Source of the DNA: SZUA-442 sp963792405 | GTDB taxonomy: Bacteria > Actinomycetota > Acidimicrobiia > Spongiisociales > UBA5794 | Direction of reading: 5' to 3' | NCBI GenBank assembly: GCA_963792405.1 | Contig: CAWBVU010000003.1 | Coordinates: forward strand, 1 to 49,492 | DNA: 49,492 bases | Shown: positions 36,229 to 45,121 of the stretch, in pieces | Layout: each line of letters starts with the position of its first letter | Position numbering within the stretch: the first letter of the stretch is position 1 | Made by a program: the position numbers and the translations under genes | Notes under the pieces: generated by a model | The model's database searches: none | Seen by the model: only the letters and a program-made list of their open reading frames with translations | What the model was told of the DNA's origin: nothing

Positions 36229-37143
36229 TCAGATCGTGACGAGCTCACGTGTGTCGTCGTCGGCGACGGGCGTCACGGGGTCGGACCTGCGAAGCCTCGT
36301 ACGGCGCCACGCAACCCAGCCGCCCCAGGTCCCTACGATCGCTGCAACGCCCGCCATGATCATGAAGACGTGGCCGTTCGATCCGAGCACCACCGACCCG
36401 CCGCTCAGGACGGGCGACCGGCCCTTGGAGGGATCGAGGGCCCACGACGCCACGCGGAACATCAGTGCATAGGTGAGTGCCGAGATCACGACTCGGGTCG
36501 AAAGGGAGCGGATCATCGCATACCGCTTGTCCGAGAGCAGGACCGCGAGTGCACCCGTTGTCAGGAGCAGGAACGCCGCGAGCATCACGACCTGCGTGAT
36601 GAACGTTCGTGCTTCGGTGACGGCCCCGATCACCGAGGCGGCCTCGCCCGTATCGAGCTCGATCACGGACGCGGTGTCGAGGGCGCTCGCGAGCCGGTCC
36701 GGTTCGATCGGCACCTCCCGACGCTGGGCCTCGGCGGCGATCACCGGCACGAGCGGCGTGAGTGCATCCTCGACCCTGACTTCTGTGTCCTCGCCCGGGG
36801 CGGCGAAGAGCCCGTCGATGAAGTCGGTGACGATCACGTCGACGGCGTGTGAGAACTCGGGTCGCTCGGCCACCGCCGCAGCCACGCCGCGGGCAGACTC
36901 GGAGTCACCTCCGATCGCCACCTCCACACCGCTCTCGAGCCATGCGTAGACGCGCTCGGTGGCGAGGTCGCTGTCGATGACGGTCGCAGCGGTGTCCTGG
37001 ATCGTGCCCGAATCGACGGTGACGGCCCGCCCCCACATGCCGATCAGGAGCAGGGTCGTGGCGAACCCGAACGCCCACAGGACGACAGGGAGCATGCCCG
37101 TACGGGCGCGCATCGTCCGAGAGGGTGTGGGGGTCTCATCCAT
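36229..37143 (-). CDS. membrane protein with extracytoplasmic domain, unknown function
   Basis: A 304-residue protein. The first helix (about residues 16-36) is followed by an extracytoplasmic domain of roughly 150 residues, then three more helices near 185-205 (VVMLAAFLLLTTGALAVLL), 215-235 and 255-275, and a short basic tail. The topology, with a large loop after helix 1, resembles actinobacterial envelope proteins of unknown role. The ATG at 37143 opens the recognisable sequence; the open frame upstream runs through repeat R4 and is not coding. Confidence 0.72.
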   Translation of the reverse strand: MDETPTPSRTMRARTGMLPVVLWAFGFATTLLLIGMWGRAVTVDSGTIQDTAATVIDSDLATERVYAWLESGVEVAIGGDSESARGVAAAVAERPEFSHAVDVIVTDFIDGLFAAPGEDTEVRVEDALTPLVPVIAAEAQRREVPIEPDRLASALDTASVIELDTGEAASVIGAVTEARTFITQVVMLAAFLLLTTGALAVLLSDKRYAMIRSLSTRVVISALTYALMFRVASWALDPSKGRSPVLSGGSVVLGSNGHVFMIMAGVAAIVGTWGGWVAWRRTRLRRSDPVTPVADDDTRELVTI

Positions 37144-37183
37144 ACCGCAGGAGGCTATGCCAGCAACCCGCATAGCCGCGAAA

Positions 37184-37503
37184 GGCCTCCCGCGTCGCGG
37201 CTCCCCCCTCTGCCCTCCGGGCATCTCCCCCAAAGGGGGAGAAGGAAGGGTGGAGCGAGCGCAGCGAGCCCAATGCTGTCTCTCCCCGCGGGAGAGACGC
37301 GGAGCGCAGCGACGCAGAGAGGGCCTTCCTGCTTCGTCTCTCCCCGCGGGAGAGACGCGGAGCGAAGCGACGCAGAGAGGGCCGCAGTTCTGACAGACGC
37401 CTCCCGCACCGCACTCCCCCCTCTGCCCTTCGGGCATCTCCCCCAAAGGGGAGAACGAAGCAGGGTCTGCCCTTCGGGCATCTCCCCCAAAGGGGGAGAA
37501 GGA
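37184..37503. repeat. intergenic repeat cluster R4
   Basis: Two GTCTCTCCC/GGGAGAGAC elements (near 37279 and 37338) and three ATCTCCCCC-type hairpins (near 37226, 37438 and 37488). The cluster occupies the whole gap between the start of the membrane protein gene and the tail of the alpha/beta hydrolase gene. The hairpin flanks here read GGAGAAGGA, whereas R2 and R3 have GGAGATGGA. Confidence 0.9.
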
Positions 37504-37510
37504 CAAGGAC

Positions 37511-38422
37511 TCAGCGGTTGGCGGTCCTTGCCAGGAGGTCGAGTGTGGCAGTGACGATCTCCGCCTGGGCCTGTTCCCTGGAGACACCCGGCTCGCCATC
37601 GCCCGGCTGGTCGCCGTAGTCGCCGAAGAACGAGTGGATGGCGCCCTCGATCGGGACGAGCACAGCGTCGGAGGGGAGGTCGGCAGCAGAGGCCTCGATG
37701 GTCGACGGTGCGGCGATCCCGTCGTCGAGCCCGTATATCGACGAGACGGTGACATCGGCATCGGCGATGCTCCCCACCGGATAGGAGGCGTACAGCAGAA
37801 GCCCGTAGAAGCTCCCACCGTCGGCGTTGGTGGACGCGACCACACCTCCGAGGGAGTGGCCACCTACGACCCACAGCTCCACGTCGGGAGCCGCCGCGGC
37901 CACGGACTCGGCCGCGCCGGCGGCAAGGAAGGCGATACCGAGCGGTTCCTTGATGATCACGACCCGGTGGCCTGCCTCCGCGAGCGGGAGAAGGACATTG
38001 GCGTAGGCGCGTGCGTCAACTCGCGCTCCCGGGTAGAAGACCAAGCCGACGGAGCCCGGGCCAACGACCGGGTCGAGGGTGATCCTCGTGGCGGATTCCG
38101 TGACCGTCACCGTCGCAGATCCCTCGAGCGCGTCGAGCGCGACGTCGGTCGCCCCGAACGGGGAGAGCCACACCGCAGCGACGGTGAGGACCACCAGCAC
38201 GACCGCACCGACGATGGAGGGCCAGAGCCGCCTCGCCGTGGACCGCCTCCATGTGGCGAACCCGATCGTGGCGACGGCGACCAGGAGCAGACCGACGTAG
38301 AGAGCGAGGTACGTCGGATGTCCCGCGGCGACGGGACCCCAGTTCGTCAGGAGCACCCACACGCAGGCGAGGATCACACCTCCGGCCGCGATGACGGCGG
38401 GTCTTCGTACGATCTCGGTCAT
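37511..38422 (-). CDS. membrane-anchored alpha/beta hydrolase
   Basis: A 303-residue protein. Three N-terminal helices (residues 10-105) anchor an extracytoplasmic alpha/beta hydrolase domain of the Abhydrolase_5 type. The oxyanion strand is GLVFYPGARVDARAY, the nucleophile elbow is VVGGHSLGGVVAS, the acid is probably in SIYGLDDGI, and the histidine is in EGAIHSFFGDYG. The last stretch is strongly family-typical. The gene is bounded by R4 and R5, forming another repeat-flanked single-gene cassette. Substrate unknown. Confidence 0.85.
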   Translation of the reverse strand: MTEIVRRPAVIAAGGVILACVWVLLTNWGPVAAGHPTYLALYVGLLLVAVATIGFATWRRSTARRLWPSIVGAVVLVVLTVAAVWLSPFGATDVALDALEGSATVTVTESATRITLDPVVGPGSVGLVFYPGARVDARAYANVLLPLAEAGHRVVIIKEPLGIAFLAAGAAESVAAAAPDVELWVVGGHSLGGVVASTNADGGSFYGLLLYASYPVGSIADADVTVSSIYGLDDGIAAPSTIEASAADLPSDAVLVPIEGAIHSFFGDYGDQPGDGEPGVSREQAQAEIVTATLDLLARTANR

Positions 38423-38457
38423 GACGCCATTGTGGTGGGGTCGCGGTCCGAGAGCGC

Positions 38458-38908
38458 CGCTCGACGGACGCCTCCCGCGTCGCACTCCCCCCTCTGCCCT
38501 TCGGGCATCTCCCCCAAAGGGGGAGAAGGAAGCATGGCTCGGCATCTCCCCCAAAGGGGGAGAAGGAGAGATGAGCGAGCGCAGCGAGCACCACATCGTC
38601 TCTCCCCGCGGGAGAGACGCGGAGCGAAGCGACGCAGAGAGGGCCTTCCTGCTTTGTCTCTCCCCGCGGGAGAGACGCGGAGCGAAGCGACGCAGAGAGG
38701 GCCTTCCTGCTTTGTCTCTCCCCGGGAGAGACGCGGAGCGAAGCGACGCAGAGAGGGCCGCAGTGCCGAGAAGCGCCTCCCGCACCGCGGCTCCCCCTCT
38801 GCCCTTCGGGCATCTCCCCCAAAGGGGAGAAGGAAGCATGGCTCGGGCATCTCCCCCAAAGGGGGGAAGGAAGCATGGTTCGGGCATCTCCCGCCAAGGG
38901 GGGAGAGG
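38458..38908. repeat. intergenic repeat cluster R5
   Basis: Three tandem GTCTCTCCC/GGGAGAGAC elements with a period near 60 bases (starting near 38599, 38656 and 38714, the last with a shortened loop). They are flanked by about five ATCTCCCCC-type hairpins, the last of them degenerate. It fills the space between the hydrolase start and the end of the ABC permease gene. Confidence 0.9.
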
Positions 38909-38911
38909 GCA

Positions 38912-40072
38912 TCAGGTCGTGGACATCGCCCGTCTGAGGCGGAAGCCGCTGATGCCGATCAGCACGATGGCGAAGCCCCCGAGCACCGCGAGCTCGGGAA
39001 GGATGTCCGCAACGGTGCCGTCCTCGCGGACGAGCACGGCGAATGCGTCGAGCGCCCAGGCGTGCGGTGTGATGTGGGCCACCTTCTGCATGGTGTCGGA
39101 GAAGAGCTCGATCGGGATCATGCACCCTCCGAGGGCGGCGAGACCGATGCCCAGGATGATGCTGACGCCGCCTGCCTGCTGATCGTTCTTGAACAGCGTG
39201 CCCATCAGCATGGCGGCACCCGCGCATACGGCGCCGAAGACCACCATCACCGCCGCCGCCCCAAGCGGATCTCCCCAGTTGACCTGGAACAGGAGAAGCG
39301 TGGCGAACAGGATGTAGAGGCCTTGCAGCATCACCACGGCGTACCGGCCAAGCCCCTCACCCGTGACGACGGTGCCCGCAGTCGTGGGGGTGGACAGCAT
39401 CCGGCTCGCCACCCCGAGCCTGCGCGTCTCGATGAGCGCTGCGGAACCCGTCAGGCCCGTGAGGAACATGAACAGCACGAGTTGGGACGACGCCCCGAGG
39501 CCGTATTGGCCGATGGAGGCAGGGAAGAGGGCGCTCCCTGTGGTCTCCTGCTGCACCGTGACCCCAGCCACCGCATCGTTCGCAGCGACGGCGGTGGCGA
39601 GCGCCGCATCGAACGCAACGCCTTGCTCGGCCGCGGCGAACCGCGCGGCACGCACGAGGGAGGCCTGATCGGACACCTCCGCCCTGATGATGGTCTGGTA
39701 GACGGCCGCGTCCGGTCGGGAGTAGTAGCCGACGTCCGCCACGCCGCCCGCTCGCAACGTCGCATCGTATCCGTCAGGGATCACGATGGCTGCCTGGACG
39801 TTGCCCCGCTCGACAGCCGTGACGACGCTGCTCGAGCCCCCGTATCGAACAACGTCGACGTCGCCCCTCGCCTCGATCGCCACCGCAAGGTCTTCTCCGA
39901 GGGCGCCGGCACCGTCCTCGACGACGACGCCGAGCGTCGGCGTGAAGCCACCCCCGAACTGGGCCCCGATGATGAGGATGATCCCGATGGGGAGGATGAA
40001 CACGAAGAAGATGTTCGACCGGTCCCGCACGAGGCGGAGGAGGGCGACGTACGCGATCGTGAGGGACTTCAC
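38912..40072 (-). CDS. ABC-2 type transporter permease (second of pair)
   Basis: A 386-residue ABC-2 permease. One N-terminal helix (IFFVFILPIGIILIIG) is followed by a large extracytoplasmic domain and a C-terminal block of five helices. The latter contains the family hallmark TTAGTVVTGEGLGRYAVVMLQG and a late PLGAAAVMVVFGAVCAGAAMLMG helix. This is the DrrB/YhfI-like exporter form. The GTG at 40072 overlaps the stop of the upstream permease (GTGA). With its partner and the ATPase it should make a heterodimeric exporter; the cargo (drug, lipid or glycan) is unknown. Confidence 0.88.
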   Translation of the reverse strand: MKSLTIAYVALLRLVRDRSNIFFVFILPIGIILIIGAQFGGGFTPTLGVVVEDGAGALGEDLAVAIEARGDVDVVRYGGSSSVVTAVERGNVQAAIVIPDGYDATLRAGGVADVGYYSRPDAAVYQTIIRAEVSDQASLVRAARFAAAEQGVAFDAALATAVAANDAVAGVTVQQETTGSALFPASIGQYGLGASSQLVLFMFLTGLTGSAALIETRRLGVASRMLSTPTTAGTVVTGEGLGRYAVVMLQGLYILFATLLLFQVNWGDPLGAAAVMVVFGAVCAGAAMLMGTLFKNDQQAGGVSIILGIGLAALGGCMIPIELFSDTMQKVAHITPHAWALDAFAVLVREDGTVADILPELAVLGGFAIVLIGISGFRLRRAMSTT

Positions 40073-41256
40073 GTGGCGAGCCCCTTCCGTCGGAACCGAA
40101 CGATGGCAAATGCCCAGCTGATGACCGCGAAGGCCACGAGGCCGAGCACGGACGGCAGGATCACCGAGACCTCCCCACCTCCTGCGAGGTCGCTCAGTCC
40201 CACCAGGAACCAACGATGCGGGCTGATGTAGGCCGCATACGCCAGCAACCCGGTGCCGAGGCCCTGAGGGAAGAAGATGCCACCGAGCATGCCGAGGCCG
40301 ACAGCGATGATCGCCTGGAGGTTCCCCGCCTGCTCGGGTGTGCGCGCGTAGGCCGCCACCACCATCATCAGACCGGTCGCCGCCAGCACCCCGGTCACGA
40401 CCAGCAGCGCGACGCCGAACGGGTTCCCCCAGGAGGCGCCGATCAGCAAGCTCGACGCGACGATCAGGATCGTCATCGCGACGAGACCGAGCACGAAGCT
40501 GACGATCGCCTTCCCCGTCACGATGGACAGCTGCCTGATCGGCGCGGCCAGCAGGCGACCCATCGTGCCCTGCTGCGTCTCCTCCAGGAGCCCGTTGACC
40601 CCGAACGACACGGTGAAGAAGAGGAAGAACACCGACATCGACGCGGCGAAGAACGTGGACAGGTCGAGCTCCTTGGTAGCTGTCTCGACCTCCCCGATCT
40701 CGATGGCCGCGGGCAGTCCCGCCGACGCCTTCACGGCGATGGCGCGGATCTCATCAGGGGTCAGGGAGCCTCCGGAGGAGCCAGCCGTGGTGGCCACCGC
40801 GAGCTGGGCGGTGCGGACCTCCGAGGCGAACCCGTCGGCGATCGACGTGGCGATCTCGGCTGCAATGGGGTAGTCGGCGTGGGCGATCACGGTGATCGAC
40901 GCCGGTTGCCCGGCCTGTACTGCCTCCGAGAAGCCGTCGGGGATCACGATCACCGACGTGACCGTCTGGTCGTCGGCCATGCGTCGCGCCTCGGCCTCGC
41001 TCGATGCCGGGGCTTCGAGGACGATGACCCCTTGGTCGTCGAGGGTCTCGAGGGCCTCGACGAAGCCGCTGCTCACCGGTCCATCGTCGAGATCGGCGAC
41101 CGAGAAGGTCGGGAGGATGGTGTCGTCGACGTTGCCGAGGACCATGTTGAAGATGAGGGCGAGTCCGAGGGGGGCGACGACCCCCACGATGATCGCTGAG
41201 CGATCACGAAGGCGGAGCTTGATGTCCTTCCCGGCGATGAGCCCTGCAGGTCCCAT
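40069..41256 (-). CDS. ABC-2 type transporter permease (first of pair)
   Basis: A 395-residue permease with the same layout as its downstream partner: helix 1 at residues 22-42, an external domain to about 205, then six helices. NGLLEETQQGTMGRLLAAPI is the diagnostic ABC-2 coupling segment. Its ATG overlaps the ATPase TGA by one base (TGATG), so translation is coupled across all three genes. The two permeases are only distantly alike, as expected for an obligate heterodimer. Confidence 0.9.
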   Translation of the reverse strand: MGPAGLIAGKDIKLRLRDRSAIIVGVVAPLGLALIFNMVLGNVDDTILPTFSVADLDDGPVSSGFVEALETLDDQGVIVLEAPASSEAEARRMADDQTVTSVIVIPDGFSEAVQAGQPASITVIAHADYPIAAEIATSIADGFASEVRTAQLAVATTAGSSGGSLTPDEIRAIAVKASAGLPAAIEIGEVETATKELDLSTFFAASMSVFFLFFTVSFGVNGLLEETQQGTMGRLLAAPIRQLSIVTGKAIVSFVLGLVAMTILIVASSLLIGASWGNPFGVALLVVTGVLAATGLMMVVAAYARTPEQAGNLQAIIAVGLGMLGGIFFPQGLGTGLLAYAAYISPHRWFLVGLSDLAGGGEVSVILPSVLGLVAFAVISWAFAIVRFRRKGLAT

Positions 41257-42197
41257 CAGTCACGCAACGCCTTCCCCGTGAGGTGGAGGAACACACTCTC
41301 GAGGTCTGGTTCTGCGATGTCGACGCTGGTGACGTGGGCCCCGCTCTCGGATGCCGCCGCCAGGATCGCCGTCAGGGCCGATCCGCCGTCGGCCGCGACG
41401 ATGTCGATACCGCCGTCGTTCACCGACGCCGCCTGCACCGAGTCCAGCGCATCGATGGCCGACGCTGCCTGGTCGAGCGGACCCGTGGCGCTCAGACGCA
41501 CCCTGTCATGCCCACCGACCAGCGACACGAGCTCGCGTCTGGTGCCCTCGGCCTGGATCTTCCCCTCGTCGATGATTCCGACGCGGTCACAGAGCCGCTC
41601 GGCCTCCTCCATGTAGTGGGTGGTATACAACACCGACATCCCCTCGCCTGCGAGGCGCTCCACACTCTCGAGGATGGCGTTCCTCGACTGGGGGTCGACC
41701 CCCACGGTCGGTTCGTCGAGGATGAGCAGCTGCGGCTGGTGGAGCAGGCCGATCCCGATGTTGAGGCGTCGCTGCATGCCTCCCGAGTACTCCTTGGCCC
41801 GATCCTTCGCCCGGTCCGTGAGGCCGATCACCTCGAGGACCTCCGCGACGCGGCCATCGAGGTCGCTTCCTGCCATGCCATAGAGCCGGCCGAAGAAGAC
41901 GAGGTTCTCCCTGCCCGTGAGATCCGGGTAGATCGCCAGCTCCTGCGGGACGAGCCCGATGCGCTCCTTGGTCGCGACCGTGGTCGTGGTCATGACATCC
42001 CCCTCGACCTGGACGGTGCCCGAATCGGACTGGAGGAGGCCGGCCACCATGGAGATCGTCGTGGTCTTGCCGGCGCCGTTCGGCCCCAGCAGGCCGTAGG
42101 TCTCGCCGTCGCCGATGTGGAACGACACCCCGTCCACTGCCACGAGTGATCCGAATCGCTTGGTGAGGTCCGACACCTCGAGCGTATGTGATGACAT
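41256..42197 (-). CDS. ABC transporter ATP-binding protein (DrrA-like)
   Basis: A 313-residue nucleotide-binding subunit. Walker A is GPNGAGKTT (residues 38-46), the signature is YSGGMQRR (137-144), Walker B is LLILDEP (157-163), and a switch histidine lies in YTTHYMEEAE. The C-terminal 80 residues form the extra domain usual in DrrA/CcmA-type exporters. A GGGGAGGG ribosome site precedes the ATG at 42197. It is the first gene of the three-gene exporter operon, directly after the R6 repeat cluster. Confidence 0.93.
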   Translation of the reverse strand: MSSHTLEVSDLTKRFGSLVAVDGVSFHIGDGETYGLLGPNGAGKTTTISMVAGLLQSDSGTVQVEGDVMTTTTVATKERIGLVPQELAIYPDLTGRENLVFFGRLYGMAGSDLDGRVAEVLEVIGLTDRAKDRAKEYSGGMQRRLNIGIGLLHQPQLLILDEPTVGVDPQSRNAILESVERLAGEGMSVLYTTHYMEEAERLCDRVGIIDEGKIQAEGTRRELVSLVGGHDRVRLSATGPLDQAASAIDALDSVQAASVNDGGIDIVAADGGSALTAILAAASESGAHVTSVDIAEPDLESVFLHLTGKALRD

Positions 42198-42241
42198 GGC
42201 CCTCCCCGGAGACGCCTCACTCGATGCTACGCGACCGCCAC

Positions 42242-42985
42242 ACGGCACGCAGAGAGGGCATCCGGCCTGTCTCTCCCCGCGGGAGAGACGCGGAGCGAAG
42301 CGACGCAGAGAGGGCCGCAGTACTGACGGACGCCTCCCGCACCGCGGCTCCCCCCTCTGCCCTTCGGGCATCTCCCCCAAAGGGGGAGAAGGAAGCATGG
42401 GTACGGGCACTTCCCGCAAGAGGTGAGAGGACATGGCGTTCGCGCATCTCGCCCCAAGGAAGGATGAGCGAGCGAAGCGAGCACCACCTCCGTCTCTCCC
42501 CGCGGGAGAGACGCGGAGCGAAGCGACGCAGAGAGGGCCGTAGCTTCGCAGACGAAGCCTCGAACCGGGCCTCCCGCACCGCACTCCCCCCTCTGCCCTT
42601 CGGGCATCTCCCCCAAAGGGGGAGAAGGAGAAGGAGACAGACGCCTCCCGCACCGCACTCCCCCCTCTGCCCTTCGGGCATCTCCCCCAAAGGGGGAGAA
42701 GGAGAAGGAGACAGACGCCTCCCGCACCCCACTCCCCCCTCTGCCCTCCGGGCATCTCCCCCAAAGGGGGAGAAGGAGACAGACGCCTCCCGCGCCGCAC
42801 TCCCCCCTCTGCCCTTCGGGCATCTCCCCCAAAGGGGAGAAGGAGAAGGAGACAGACGCCTCCCGCACCCCACTCCCCCCTCTGCCCTCCGGGCATCTCC
42901 CCCAAAGGGGGAGATGGGAAAGGCGGCCTGCAGGGCATCTCCCCCAAAGGGGAGAGGGAAGCATGGCTCGAGGCGACGCAAAGAG
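42242..42985. repeat. intergenic repeat cluster R6 with a five-unit tandem array
   Basis: The largest cluster. Two GTCTCTCCC/GGGAGAGAC elements (near 42270 and 42493) precede a tandem array from about 42570 to 42925. Its five units of 68-74 bases start near 42570, 42644, 42718, 42786 and 42859. Each carries CCTCCCGCACC, a TTCG-capped GCCC stem and an ATCTCCCCC-type hairpin; length changes come from GGAGAA steps. No unique spacers separate the units, so this is not CRISPR. Open frames here are artefacts of repeat composition. Confidence 0.9.
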
Positions 42986-43006
42986 GGCGGGCACTACCTT
43001 TCCGGG

Positions 43007-43234
43007 GTGGAGAGTGATCCGGTCGACATCCTGAATCTCGATGTCCTGCTCAAGCAGCTGGCGCTTGCGATGGGTCTGGCGATGGTGCTGGGGAACGCCT
43101 ATGCGATCTACAAGCACCGCAGGGGCGAGAAGCCGAAGGACGAGACCGGGGAGTTCCGCAGGGGCAGGGCCTACTGGCTGCTCGGCGTCGGCGTCCTCAT
43201 CGCACTGTGGGGCGGGATCAGCCTGATCGTGTGA
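43007..43234 (+). CDS. small two-helix membrane protein
   Basis: A 75-residue protein. Helix 1 is at about residues 14-33 (LALAMGLAMVLGNAYAIY), followed by a charged loop HRRGEKPKDETGEFRRGR and helix 2 at 54-73 (LLGVGVLIALWGGISLIV). The short, highly charged linker and paired helices recall small actinobacterial integral membrane proteins, but no function is known. The start is the GTG at 43007, just after the R6 cluster. It overlaps the convergent patatin gene by 17 bases. Confidence 0.65.
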   Translation: MESDPVDILNLDVLLKQLALAMGLAMVLGNAYAIYKHRRGEKPKDETGEFRRGRAYWLLGVGVLIALWGGISLIV

Positions 43235-45023
43235 CCGGCAACCTTCCCTCCTCGATCACTCGAGCCCCCTCGCGGTAGCCAGCCTCGATCAGGTGCTCCC
43301 AGGAGGCGAAGTCCATGAAGCCGAAGCGCTCCACGTCGGGATGGATCACGATGTCGGCGTCAGCGCCCTCGGGTCTGCCGCTGAGCGTCGACGCGGCGAT
43401 GAGGGTCTCCATGATGCCCGGCACCTCCAGGCGCTCGCGCCACGGCAACCAGCGATGGCGGGCGACCTTCCATCCGGACAGGTCACCATCGGCGGGAAGG
43501 TCCTTCGACGGCAGCGCCGTCGGTGCCCTGAGGTCGACGGCGATCACGGTCCTCGGTTCGTTGAGGGCGCGCATCGATGCCGTGGGGACGTTGTCGAGGA
43601 TCCCTCCGTCGACGAGGACGTGCCCCTCCGCCGATCGCATCGGCGGGAGGATGCCGGGGATCGCAACGCTCGACCGCACCGCGGACCACACGGGCCCGCT
43701 GCGGTGCGCATACACGGCTCCGTCGGTGAGGTCGCTGCTGACGCAGAAGAAGTCGACCCACAGGTCCCGGATGTCCGTGTCCCCATAGCTCTCCCGCATC
43801 CCGGTCGTGAGCCGCCTCCCCCGCCCGAGTGACACGGCAGGGAGGGTGGAGTCGACGATGCGGCCGCGCTCGAAGGTCACCCAGCGCGCAAGCTCGACGA
43901 TCCGGTCCCACTCCCACCCCATCGCATATCCGGCGGCGACCGACGAGCCGATGCTCGCGCCCCCGACGTGATCCACGGGGACGCCTCCCTCGAGGAGCGC
44001 CTTGAGGACGCCGAGATGGGCAAACCCCCTCGCACCGCCGCCGCCGAAGACGATGCCGACGTTGTCACCGCGGACGATCCTCGCTACCCGTGCGGTGTCG
44101 TCGATCGACCCGGTGCGGACGTGATGGTGCCTGACGGTCGAGCGAAGCCCGAGTGCCTGCGCCGTGCCGTGCGGCCGATCGGATCCGTGCACGAGGACGA
44201 GGTGGCTCTGCGACGAGCCATTGCCCGCTGCCGCGATCGCTGCTTCGTAGGGCCCGAGGGTGCCGAGACCCACGGCGCGCCCCACGAGGAGGGTGACGTC
44301 GGACTGCCGATGGCACAGGGTCGTCCACTCGGCGTCGCCCTCGTCGCCGACGAGGATCACGACGTCGTTCGCGTCCTCGATCCGGTGGAGGTACTGCGCC
44401 ACCTCACCCCGAGTGGGCGTGGCCCCGAAGGCGCCCCTGGCGTCGTCGACCGACACGACGGCGACGTCCCTCCCGGGGAACACGGAGGCGAAGTCGGTGG
44501 CGAACTCCCGGTGGGCGGGCAGGGTCCCTGCCGGGACGATGCCGATGACGGTGGTGGACCGCTCCGGACGTTCGCCGTGGATCGAACGGTTGAGTCGGTC
44601 CATCACGGTGCGGGTCACGTCGAGGAGCACGTTGGGATGGTCCAGCACGATCGAGCGGAAGTCCTCCGCAGGGATCCGGACCAGGGCCGAGTCCCGCCGA
44701 GCCCTGACCGTTGCCGACCGGGGCTCATCGGTGATGAGGGCCATCTCGCCCACCACATCGCCGGGCCCCAGATTGTTGACGATCGTCGGGTCTTCGTCGC
44801 CGCTGGAGATGAGCACATCGAGGCGACCCGCGACGATCACGAACGCCTCGTCCCCCCGATCCCCCTCGGCGATCACCGTGTCGCCGGCGGCGACGAGGAG
44901 GATGGTGGCTGCGTCGGCGATCGCATGGAGCATCTGGCCGTCGAGGTTGCGGAAGACGGAACTCGCACGCAGGTGCCGGACGATGTCGTCCGTCGACCAA
45001 TCGAGTGTGCGTTCGGTCCCCAC
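43218..45023 (-). CDS. cyclic nucleotide-binding domain + patatin-like phospholipase
   Basis: A 601-residue protein in three parts. Residues 15-130 are a cNMP-binding domain with the phosphate cassette GEMALITDEPRSATV, including the Glu and Arg that hold the cyclic phosphate. A Rossmann-like middle region follows. A patatin domain begins near 325, with the oxyanion loop GGGGARG, Ser in GASIGSS near 356 and Asp in DGGILDN near 473. The mycobacterial cNMP-patatin Rv2565 is a similar combination. Lipase activity gated by cAMP is inferred. The GTG at 45023 with an upstream AAGGGAAGG is preferred. Confidence 0.9.
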   Translation of the reverse strand: MGTERTLDWSTDDIVRHLRASSVFRNLDGQMLHAIADAATILLVAAGDTVIAEGDRGDEAFVIVAGRLDVLISSGDEDPTIVNNLGPGDVVGEMALITDEPRSATVRARRDSALVRIPAEDFRSIVLDHPNVLLDVTRTVMDRLNRSIHGERPERSTTVIGIVPAGTLPAHREFATDFASVFPGRDVAVVSVDDARGAFGATPTRGEVAQYLHRIEDANDVVILVGDEGDAEWTTLCHRQSDVTLLVGRAVGLGTLGPYEAAIAAAGNGSSQSHLVLVHGSDRPHGTAQALGLRSTVRHHHVRTGSIDDTARVARIVRGDNVGIVFGGGGARGFAHLGVLKALLEGGVPVDHVGGASIGSSVAAGYAMGWEWDRIVELARWVTFERGRIVDSTLPAVSLGRGRRLTTGMRESYGDTDIRDLWVDFFCVSSDLTDGAVYAHRSGPVWSAVRSSVAIPGILPPMRSAEGHVLVDGGILDNVPTASMRALNEPRTVIAVDLRAPTALPSKDLPADGDLSGWKVARHRWLPWRERLEVPGIMETLIAASTLSGRPEGADADIVIHPDVERFGFMDFASWEHLIEAGYREGARVIEEGRLPVTRSG

Positions 45024-45121
45024 GCGCCTTCCCTTCGCTCGGTCGGGGACGCTAGTCGCACGACCAATCCCATGCCCGGAGCCGGTTGGAAGGCGCCCAC
45101 ACACTCGCGTAGGCTCGCCCG

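Noticed and set aside
42570..42925. Possible CRISPR array
   Set aside because: The units are contiguous imperfect tandem repeats with no unique spacers, and no cas genes are nearby.
42217..42981. Long open frames through the repeat clusters, rich in PPLGEMPEGQRG or CPSGISPKGG peptides
   Set aside because: They exist in several frames at once and follow the repeat units exactly; this is repeat composition, not a protein family under selection.
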